DNA of 15,505 nucleotides, taken from contig JAXHVB010000042.1 in the NCBI GenBank assembly GCA_034189125.1, positions 1 to 15,505 on the forward strand, in the 5' to 3' direction. The position numbers were made by a program, and so were the translations under genes. How positions within the stretch are numbered: position 1 is the stretch's first letter; each line of letters opens with the position of its first letter. Below are positions 7,289 to 13,728 of this stretch, one piece after another. The notes beneath the pieces were generated by a model that ran no database searches, was not told the origin of the DNA, and saw only the letters and a program-made list of their open reading frames with translations. The stretch is from UBA5862 sp002408105 (GTDB lineage Bacteria; Pseudomonadota; Gammaproteobacteria; Pseudomonadales; UBA5862).

Positions 7289-8785
7289 TCACTGGGCTGT
7301 CCGGTCGAGGCCGCGGTAGCCGATGGCCTCAAGCAGGTGCGTCGGGCCGATCGCTTCCTGCCCAGCCAGGTCCGCGACCGTGCGGGCCACTTTGAGCACC
7401 CGGTGAAACCCCCGAGCAGAAAGCCCCATTTGGGTCGCGGTTTGGGCAAACTTGTTGCGGTCGCCACTGGACAGCGCAGCGTCGTGCTCCAGCTCAGTCA
7501 CGCTGAGATGAGCGTTGGGGTGGCCACGGCGCTGCAACTGCCGATCGCGCGCAGCAATCACCCGCGCTCGGACCGCGGCGCTTGTCTCTGCGTCCTGGGG
7601 CTTGGCCAGGGCGGCAGCGTTTAACGGACGCACTTGGATGTGGAGGTCGATGCGGTCGAGCAGCGGTCCCGATACACGATTCCGGTAGCGCCGAGCCTGG
7701 TCCGGTGTGCAGCGACAGCGACCGTCCGGTTCTCCCGAGTGGCCGCAGGGGCAGGGGTTCATCGCGGCGATCAGTTGAAAACGTGCCGGAAAATGAATGT
7801 GCTGGCGAGCGCGCGAGATGGCGATCTCGCCTGTTTCCAGCGGCGCGCGCAGCACCTCCAGCACGCGGCTCGGAAACTCCGGCAGTTCGTCGAGAAACAA
7901 CACACCGTGGTGCGCCAGAGAAATTTCTCCCGGGCGCGGGTTCGATCCGCCACCGACGAGTGCAACCGCGGATGCGGTGTGGTGAGGGGCGCGAAAGGGC
8001 CGGCTGGGCCAATGGGTGACCGGAGTTCCCGTGAGTGACTGAATGGCCGCCACCTCCAGAGCATCCTCAGCGCACAACGGGGGCAACAGGCCCGGCATTC
8101 GCATTGCGAGCATGCTTTTGCCGGCGCCCGGTGGGCCCGTGAACAGGAGGTTGTGGCCCCCTGCGGCAGCGATCTCCAAGGCGCGCCGTGCCTGGTGCTG
8201 ACCGCGTACTTCCCGCAGGTCAGGTCCTGGCTGCTCGGCCTGTGGCGCAGCTGGCGTGGCCTTTTGAAGCGGCGCCATCCCACTTAAGTGAGCGCACACT
8301 TCAAGCAGGTTATCGGCGACGTACACCCGCGCATCCGGGACCAGCGCAGCCTCGCTGGCATTGGCCCGCGGGACCACCACCGCAACCCCGCGTCGGGTGG
8401 CCGCGAGCACTGCGGCGAGCAGCCCCGGCGTCTGGCGCAGCGCACCGCCCAGCGAGAGTTCGCCGTACAGTTCAAGGCCCTGCAGGGCGCGGGCATCGAC
8501 CTGGCCCGATGCAGCCAGGATGCCGATGGCGATGGCGAGGTCATAGCGGCCACCTTCCTTGGGCAGGTCCGCGGGGGCCAGGTTGATGGTGATGCGGCGG
8601 GCGGGGTATTCGAACTGACAGTTTTGCAGGGCGCTGCGAACCCGCTCCTTGCTCTCGCGCACGGCCGCTTCGGGCAACCCGACAATCGACAGTGCCGGCA
8701 GGCCACCAGCCAGGTGTGCTTCTACATGCACCTCTGGGGCGTTGATGCCGAGTTGGGCGCGGGTATGGACAGTCGCGAGTGCCAT
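7289..8785 (-). CDS. comM: ComM/YifB family AAA+ ATPase (branch migration helicase, Mg-chelatase-like fold)
   Basis: A hexameric AAA+ motor that in naturally competent bacteria extends heteroduplex during integration of transforming DNA; it is also widely kept in non-competent species. The protein has 498 residues, the normal length. An N-terminal Lon-protease-like fold domain is seen at about 1-170 (VEAHLAGGLPALSIVGLPEAAV and the NLAPADLPKEGGRYDLAIA region). The AAA+ core follows, with Walker A GPPGAGKS at 217-224, Walker B GVLFLDE at 294-300 and the sensor/arginine-finger region GPLLDRIDLH at about 373-382. Four cysteines at 345, 347, 357 and 359 form a likely zinc site. The C-terminal Mg-chelatase domain is complete. 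An AAGGA lies just before the ATG. pldA ends 46 bases upstream on the same strand. Confidence 0.95.
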   Translation of the reverse strand: MALATVHTRAQLGINAPEVHVEAHLAGGLPALSIVGLPEAAVRESKERVRSALQNCQFEYPARRITINLAPADLPKEGGRYDLAIAIGILAASGQVDARALQGLELYGELSLGGALRQTPGLLAAVLAATRRGVAVVVPRANASEAALVPDARVYVADNLLEVCAHLSGMAPLQKATPAAPQAEQPGPDLREVRGQHQARRALEIAAAGGHNLLFTGPPGAGKSMLAMRMPGLLPPLCAEDALEVAAIQSLTGTPVTHWPSRPFRAPHHTASAVALVGGGSNPRPGEISLAHHGVLFLDELPEFPSRVLEVLRAPLETGEIAISRARQHIHFPARFQLIAAMNPCPCGHSGEPDGRCRCTPDQARRYRNRVSGPLLDRIDLHIQVRPLNAAALAKPQDAETSAAVRARVIAARDRQLQRRGHPNAHLSVTELEHDAALSSGDRNKFAQTATQMGLSARGFHRVLKVARTVADLAGQEAIGPTHLLEAIGYRGLDRTAQ

Positions 8786-8831
8786 GGCTTCCTTGTGGGC
8801 GAGGCGGCATCCTGTCCGCCGGAGTTGCAGG

Positions 8832-9926
8832 TCACATCCAGTCGGTGAGCAGAAATCCGAGGCTGAGTCGGTGGCTCAGGTGGTCGTAGTCGATCAGCCC
8901 GTCGCCATAGCCGTAAAAGTACTGAACGTAGCCTTTGAACGCGCCGCCGAGCGGAAAGCTCCAGTCCAGCTGGGTTGCTCCACCAGCGGTTCCGGGGTCG
9001 AAGTTGGTGCGGTACATGGCCGCAAAGGTGTGGGCGTTGTGTTTGAAATACCCCCAAACTTCACCACGACCGACTCGGTCACTGATGTCCGGGTTGTCGT
9101 CGTCCTTGTCGTCCTCAGGAATTCGCCACCAGGCCTTGAACTCAATGGCGCGGTTCGCTTCACGGTCCCAAAGTGTGCTGAGCACGACCCGGTTCCAACT
9201 GCGTGAGCGGGGATCTGAACGGCCGTTCGACTGGTGATTGAGCGCGAGCGTGACCAAGCGGCTGTTGAAGCCCGCGAGGGAAAAGCCTGTGCGGTAGGCG
9301 TAAATGACTTCGGGCTCGTAAACGGTTTCGCGAAAGGGCGCGGAAAACTCGGTGTTATAGGCCTGCCAATAGGACACCTGGGTGTATCCCAACCACAGGT
9401 CGCCCCGATCGGAGAGCAGGTCGGGCCAGACCTTGGTTTTGGCGCTGATCTGGAACTTCACCTCAAACGAATCGAGCGCATCTTTGGGGAGGCCGGTGTA
9501 GACGTCCTTATGGATCCGGTCCTGGTAGGAGGCCACCAGCAAGTAATTGGGCTTGTAGCTGGTGATGACGAAGGGCCCGCGGTCGGTCTGTGCTTCCAAC
9601 TCCCAGCGCTCAGCCAAGGGGGTCGGTGGTGCGCTGGGCGGCTTGAGCGTGGTTCGGCGCAACCCCTCGGCTTTGGGGTCGTCCGCAACCACCTCGGTTG
9701 GGGTGCGCCCAGACACCGTGTCATAGCACTCCAGTCGGGATTTCGCGTCCTCAAGGGTGCGGCAGCCGGCAACGGCCTCGGCGTCTGGTCGAGGGGGCGA
9801 CGCGGCCGACGTCGGCGTGGCCAAGTGGCACAGGCAGAGGATGGCGCCTGCACACAAGCCTCCCTTTGTCGGAAACCTGCGCGCCGCGCGGACCGGTTCG
9901 CTGGGGGGGCTAGGGCTGGCGCGCAT
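8832..9926 (-). CDS. pldA: Outer membrane phospholipase A
   Basis: A calcium-dependent A1/A2 phospholipase of the outer membrane that hydrolyses phospholipids reaching the outer leaflet. From the ATG at 9926 it has 364 residues. A basic N-region (RAARR, 13-17) and a hydrophobic stretch at about 22-39 look like a signal peptide ending near TSA. Cys55 and Cys67 bracket the motif CRTLEDAKSRLECYD, a periplasmic N-terminal extension that E. coli OMPLA lacks. The barrel carries YTQVSYWQAYN and the active site NHQSNG...SWNRV, with His231, Ser233 and Asn245 at the same relative spacing as His142, Ser144 and Asn156 of E. coli. The ATG overlaps the end of ubiK by 17 bases. A TTG at 9962 is a less likely start. 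The C-terminus is a normal last strand (GFLLTDWM), though it lacks the usual final Phe. Confidence 0.92.
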   Translation of the reverse strand: MRASPSPPSEPVRAARRFPTKGGLCAGAILCLCHLATPTSAASPPRPDAEAVAGCRTLEDAKSRLECYDTVSGRTPTEVVADDPKAEGLRRTTLKPPSAPPTPLAERWELEAQTDRGPFVITSYKPNYLLVASYQDRIHKDVYTGLPKDALDSFEVKFQISAKTKVWPDLLSDRGDLWLGYTQVSYWQAYNTEFSAPFRETVYEPEVIYAYRTGFSLAGFNSRLVTLALNHQSNGRSDPRSRSWNRVVLSTLWDREANRAIEFKAWWRIPEDDKDDDNPDISDRVGRGEVWGYFKHNAHTFAAMYRTNFDPGTAGGATQLDWSFPLGGAFKGYVQYFYGYGDGLIDYDHLSHRLSLGFLLTDWM

Positions 9927-10167
9927 GGAGTTGGCGTTCGAGTTCTGCGACGCTGAGCTCAAGGGCCTCTACCCGCTCGCGGGTGCGCCTGAGCACCCGG
10001 ACTTGGGCATCGAACTCTTCCCGGCTGACCAGATCGAGCCGGGCGATCAGGGCTTCGAGTGTCAGGCCGACCTGCGACTCGAACCCTTCCAGGGCGTTCT
10101 CGGCTGATCCGGGCACCAACGCTGCAAGGCGAGCTCGCAGGGATTGCAAGGCATCTTCCGGGCGCAT
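9910..10167 (-). CDS. ubiK: Ubiquinone biosynthesis accessory factor UbiK (BMFP/YqiC family)
   Basis: A small cytoplasmic coiled-coil protein that binds UbiJ and membranes and is needed for efficient aerobic ubiquinone synthesis. From the ATG at 10167 it has 85 residues, the usual size. The diagnostic block is ARLDLVSREEFDAQVRVLRR, followed by a heptad-like C-terminal coiled coil (about 55-82) rich in Glu, Arg and Leu. GGGAGG lies ten bases before this ATG. An earlier in-frame TTG at 10200 has no such site. SlyX was considered because of the similar size and coiled coil, but the RLDLVSREEF text is that of UbiK. The gene overlaps pldA and lies 52 bases after the SDR gene, so the three may share a transcript. 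Confidence 0.9.
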   Translation of the reverse strand: MRPEDALQSLRARLAALVPGSAENALEGFESQVGLTLEALIARLDLVSREEFDAQVRVLRRTRERVEALELSVAELERQLHARQP

Positions 10168-10219
10168 GCAGGCGGGACCTCCCAGAGGGCGAATGTACAA
10201 GGCATGGGCAGCGGCGAGC

Positions 10220-11005
10220 TTACCACAGCCCTCTTAAGGCGCCGCCGTCGATTTGCAGGTTTGCGCCGCTGATGTACCCCGCGATTGGAGAGAGCAGGAA
10301 GACCGCCGCTCGTGCGAATTCATCCGCTTGGCCGAGACGCCCGAGCGGGATCTGTGCGCAGACGCGCTCCTGCACGGCTTCAACCGAGGTGCCCATGGCC
10401 TGTGCCATTTGCCCGTGCAGTGCGCGCAGACGGTCGGTCTCAATGGTCCCTGGGATGAGGTTGTTGACGCGGATGCCTTCGCTGCCGAGGGTCCGAGACA
10501 GGCTCTTGACCAGCGCGACGACCCCTGAACGCATGACATTGGAAAGCAGTAAGGCATCGATGGGTTCGCGCGCCGCGCTTGAGGTGATGGTTAGGACAGC
10601 GCCTTGGCTGCGGGCAAGTGCCGGGCGAGCCGCGCGAATCAGGCGCACGGCGCTCAGCAGGTTGAGCTCGAAGGCGGCCTGCCAGTCGGCGTCTTCAAAT
10701 TCGTCGAATCCGCCAGCGGGCGGCCCACCGGCATTCACGACCAGACCATCAAGGCGTCCAAAGCGCTCGATACAGGCCTCGGTCCATGCTGCCACTGCGG
10801 CACCGTCGCGGACATCAAGCGCGGTGGCCATCACCTCAGCTCCCCGGTCGCGGATGCGTTGGGCGGCGGCGTCGATTGCGTCAGGGTCCCGACTGCAGAT
10901 GCACAGACGCGCACCTTCGGCTGCGGCTTGCTCGGCGATGGCGTAGCCAAGCCCCTGACTTGCGGCCGCGACTTGAATTACCTTGTCTGTCAGGTCCAGT
11001 TGCAT
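10220..11005 (-). CDS. SDR-fold protein with degenerate active site (FabG/3-oxoacyl-ACP reductase-like)
   Basis: A 261-residue Rossmann-fold protein of the short-chain dehydrogenase superfamily. The overall plan is intact: glycine-rich loop AASQGLG at 14-20, LDV at 63-65, NAGG at 91-94 followed by PPAGG, Asn115, Ser142/Ser143, and the C-terminal LLSPIAGYISGANLQIDGG. The catalytic Y-x3-K is not present. The aligned stretch is LSNVMRSGV, with Ser155 and Arg159 in the Tyr and Lys places, and the first Gly of TGxxxGxG is Ala. A recognised SDR-like subgroup shares these departures, as I recall (BKR-like SDR-like). Oxidoreductase activity cannot be assumed. GGAGAG lies just before the ATG at 11005. 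Longer starts up to 11089 have no support. It lies 99 bases after urtE. Confidence 0.85.
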   Translation of the reverse strand: MQLDLTDKVIQVAAASQGLGYAIAEQAAAEGARLCICSRDPDAIDAAAQRIRDRGAEVMATALDVRDGAAVAAWTEACIERFGRLDGLVVNAGGPPAGGFDEFEDADWQAAFELNLLSAVRLIRAARPALARSQGAVLTITSSAAREPIDALLLSNVMRSGVVALVKSLSRTLGSEGIRVNNLIPGTIETDRLRALHGQMAQAMGTSVEAVQERVCAQIPLGRLGQADEFARAAVFLLSPIAGYISGANLQIDGGALRGLW

Positions 11006-11032
11006 GCGGGCTCTCCGGTGGGTGTTGGCCGG

Positions 11033-11050
11033 GTGGCGCAGGCGCGCCAC
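11033..11050. repeat. GC-rich hairpin between urtE and the SDR gene
   Basis: GTGGCGC-AGGC-GCGCCAC has a perfect 7-base stem and 4-base loop in the 99-base gap. It has no U-run on either side, so it is not a standard intrinsic terminator. On the minus strand it would lie just downstream of a weak candidate promoter (TTGCGC, 17 bases, TATGAG, at 11089-11061) for the SDR gene. It could reduce read-through from the urt operon or protect a processed 3' end. Confidence 0.4.
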
Positions 11051-11104
11051 GCGCAGATCCCTCATACCTTGCCCGGCCCCGGCGCGCAACTGCTCCAGAG
11101 TGGG

Positions 11105-11794
11105 TTACACCGCGAGGTGGCGTTGCACCAGCTCGTCGGTCAACTCGGTGGAAATGGCGGGGTCTACGTTCGCTCCCCGCTCGACGATGCAGAAGCGATC
11201 GGCAACCTTGCGCGCGAACGCCAGTTTCTGTTCGACAAGCAGCACGCCCATGCCGAAATTCTGTTTCAACTCGGTGATGACTTCGCCGATCTGGTCGACG
11301 ATGTTGGGCTGGATGCCTTCGGTTGGTTCGTCGAGAATCAACAGCTTCGGATCCAGGACCAGGGCGCGGCCAATGGCCAGTTGCTGCTGCTGCCCCCCTG
11401 AAAGGTCTCCCCCGCGTCGGTGCAGCATCTCGCGCAGCACCGGGAACAGGGCCCAGACCAGATCGGGAATTTTCTTTGCACGCCCTGCACCGAGTGGCAC
11501 CAGCAAGTTTTCTTGTACGCTGAGCTGGGGGAAGATCATGCGGCCTTGGGGCACATAGCCGATTCCGGCACGCGCACGGTACTCGGCCGACTTCCCGATC
11601 AACGACTCCCCTTCGAACAGAACTTCACCCGATCGCACCGGCACCAGCCCCATGATCGCTTTGAGTAGGCTCGTTTTGCCGACGCCATTGCGGCCCATCA
11701 CGCAGGTGCATTGACCCGCCTCGGCGGTCAGGCTCAGGTCCCAGAGAATATGGCTTTGATCGTAGTACTGATTGAGGTCTCGAATCTGCAGCAT
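11105..11794 (-). CDS. urtE: Urea ABC transporter ATP-binding subunit UrtE
   Basis: One of two cytoplasmic ATPases of the UrtABCDE importer (LivF-type). It has 229 residues. Walker A GRNGVGKTS is at 34-42, the Q-loop glutamine at 83, the signature LSGGQ at 131-135 and Walker B LLILDE at 151-156. At the H-loop position the sequence is VEQK with Gln189, which is normal for LivF/UrtE-type subunits. GYVPQGRMIFPQLSVQENL and EPTEGIQPNIVDQIGEVI are characteristic of UrtE. The ATG follows the urtD stop after two bases, with GGGAGAG as ribosome site inside urtD, so the genes are translationally linked. It is the last gene of the operon in view. Confidence 0.93.
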   Translation of the reverse strand: MLQIRDLNQYYDQSHILWDLSLTAEAGQCTCVMGRNGVGKTSLLKAIMGLVPVRSGEVLFEGESLIGKSAEYRARAGIGYVPQGRMIFPQLSVQENLLVPLGAGRAKKIPDLVWALFPVLREMLHRRGGDLSGGQQQQLAIGRALVLDPKLLILDEPTEGIQPNIVDQIGEVITELKQNFGMGVLLVEQKLAFARKVADRFCIVERGANVDPAISTELTDELVQRHLAV

Positions 11795-11796
11795 GG

Positions 11797-12561
11797 CTAC
11801 TCTCCCAGATAGACTTCAATCACACGGGGATCCTGCTGCACGCTGTTCATGCTGCCTTCAGACAATACCTGGCCCTGATGGAGAACCGTGACCCGCCCCT
11901 GAGCGATGGAACGCACAAAGGCCATGTCGTGCTCCACCACCACCACCGACTGTTCGCCGGCCAATTGCGTGAGCAGTTCCGCAGTGCGCTCGACCTCCTG
12001 TGGCGTCATTCCGGCAACCGGCTCGTCCACCAGCATGACTTCCGGCTTCTGCGCCAGCAGCATCCCGATCTCCAACCATTGTTTCTGTCCATGAGAGAGT
12101 GACCCGGCGAGCAGGTTGTGCTGTTCGTGCAACCGAACGGTTTCGAGTACCGCATCGACTTGGTCTCGTTCTTCACCGCTCAAGCGGTGAAACAGGGCTT
12201 GAAACACGTTGCGGTGACCTGCCAACGCCAGGTTGAGGTTGTCCCGGACGGTGAGGCTCTCAATGCAGCTCGGCTTCTGGAACTTTCGACCAATGCCCAG
12301 GTTTGCGATCTCGGCTTCATCGTGCTGTGTGAGGTCGATGTGGCTGCGGTAGAGGACTTCGCCACTGTCCGGCCGGGTCATCCCGGTGATGACGTCCATC
12401 ATGGTCGATTTGCCCGCACCATTCGGGCCGATGATAGCCCGTAGCTCGCCCGGTTCGATGTAGAGAGACAGGTTATTCAGTGCTTTGAAGCCATCAAAAC
12501 TGACCGACACACCGTTGAGGTAGAGCACCGTGTCTTGCAAGGTGGGTTGAGAACTAACCAT
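11797..12561 (-). CDS. urtD: Urea ABC transporter ATP-binding subunit UrtD
   Basis: The second ATPase of the urea importer (LivG-type), pairing with UrtE. From the ATG at 12561 it has 254 residues, the usual size. Walker A GPNGAGKST is at 45-53, Q-loop Gln95 in GRKFQKPS, signature LSHGQ at 155-159, Walker B VMLVDE at 175-180 and H-loop His211 in VVEHDM. GIGRKFQKPSCIESLTVRDN and PVAGMTPQE are typical of UrtD. The reading frame is open further upstream inside urtC, but the ATG at 12561 has GGAG nine bases before it and gives a normal N-terminus. It overlaps the urtC stop by eight bases. Confidence 0.93.
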   Translation of the reverse strand: MVSSQPTLQDTVLYLNGVSVSFDGFKALNNLSLYIEPGELRAIIGPNGAGKSTMMDVITGMTRPDSGEVLYRSHIDLTQHDEAEIANLGIGRKFQKPSCIESLTVRDNLNLALAGHRNVFQALFHRLSGEERDQVDAVLETVRLHEQHNLLAGSLSHGQKQWLEIGMLLAQKPEVMLVDEPVAGMTPQEVERTAELLTQLAGEQSVVVVEHDMAFVRSIAQGRVTVLHQGQVLSEGSMNSVQQDPRVIEVYLGE

Positions 12562-13726
12562 GGCGTTCTTCTCCGCCGCCTGCGGGGTCGGCAGTCGACG
12601 GTGCCAGCGTCCGCTTGCGTCCAAAATAGTCGGCGATGTCCCGCAGGCTTCCGGCGACGCCGCGGGGGAAGAACAGCGTGGAAACGACAAACAGGCCGCC
12701 GAGCATGTACAGCCAGATTTCTGGTGCCGCAGCGGTGAAATAGGATTTGGCGTAGTTGACGATCAAGGCGCCGATCACGGCCCCATAGAGGGTTCCACGC
12801 CCGCCGATGGCCACCCAGATGATGATTTCGATGCTGTTGATCGGTGAGAACTCGCTGGGGTTGATGATGCCGACCTGGGGTACGAACAGCGCACCTGCAA
12901 TGCCTGCCAGCGCAGCAGAGAGCACGAACACAAACAACTTGTAGTGCTCGACGCGGTAGCCAATGAAACGGGTTCGGTTTTCCGCGTCGCGCACCGCGAT
13001 CAACACCCGACCCAACTTGCTTTGGGTCACCCACCGGCACAGCAGGTAGGCCGCCCCCAGGGCGATGGCTGTTGCCACGAACAGCGCTGTTTTGGTGGCA
13101 TCTTCCTGCAAGCTGAAGCCCAACAGGTCTTTGAAATCGGTGAGGCCGTTGTTGCCGCCAAACCCCAGGTTGTTCAGGAAAAACGCCAGCATCAGGGCAT
13201 AGGTGAGTGCCTGGGTGATGATGGAAAAGTACACGCCGGTGACCCGGCTGCGAAACGCCAGCCAGCCGAACACCAGTGCCAAGATTCCGGGTGCCAGCAC
13301 CACCATCAACAAGGCGAAGGGAAACCAGTCGAATCCGAGCCAGTACCAGGGCAACTCATGCCAGTCGAGAAATACCATGAAGTCCGGGAGCAATGGGTTG
13401 CCGTACACCCCACGGTCGCCGATCTGGCGCATCAGGTACATCCCCATGGCGTAGCCGCCGAGGGCGAAAAAAGCCCCATGGCCAAGGCTCAGGATTCCGC
13501 AGTACCCCCAGATCAGGTCGACGGCCACCGCCAGCAGTGCATAGCACAGGTACTTGCCCAAAAGGCTCACGGTATAAGACGACACGTGCAGGGTCGCGCC
13601 TTCCGGGATGGCGAGGTTGCCAATGGGCACCAACACTGCGACCAGAGCAAGCACCGCCAGAAACACCCGCCCGCCAGGGTCGGCGCGCCAGTTTGAGAGC
13701 CTTTTCAAAATGGGTCCTTGGGTCAC
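12554..13726 (-). CDS. urtC: Urea ABC transporter permease UrtC
   Basis: LivM-type inner-membrane permease of the urea importer, 390 residues from a GTG start at 13726. That start lies two bases beyond the urtB stop and has GGAGG at seven bases, both inside urtB. The upstream in-frame region overlaps urtB and is not coding. Around ten membrane segments are visible, beginning with 21-38. The family block GYCGILSLGHGAFFALGGYA is at 74-93, followed by the soluble insertion typical of UrtC (about 100-135), RSRVTGVYFSIITQAL and IIIWVAIGGRGTLYGAVIGA near the end. The C-terminal tail after FFPRG is charged and cytoplasmic. It should form the channel together with UrtB. Confidence 0.93.
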   Translation of the reverse strand: MTQGPILKRLSNWRADPGGRVFLAVLALVAVLVPIGNLAIPEGATLHVSSYTVSLLGKYLCYALLAVAVDLIWGYCGILSLGHGAFFALGGYAMGMYLMRQIGDRGVYGNPLLPDFMVFLDWHELPWYWLGFDWFPFALLMVVLAPGILALVFGWLAFRSRVTGVYFSIITQALTYALMLAFFLNNLGFGGNNGLTDFKDLLGFSLQEDATKTALFVATAIALGAAYLLCRWVTQSKLGRVLIAVRDAENRTRFIGYRVEHYKLFVFVLSAALAGIAGALFVPQVGIINPSEFSPINSIEIIIWVAIGGRGTLYGAVIGALIVNYAKSYFTAAAPEIWLYMLGGLFVVSTLFFPRGVAGSLRDIADYFGRKRTLAPSTADPAGGGEERHG

Positions 13727-13728
13727 GA

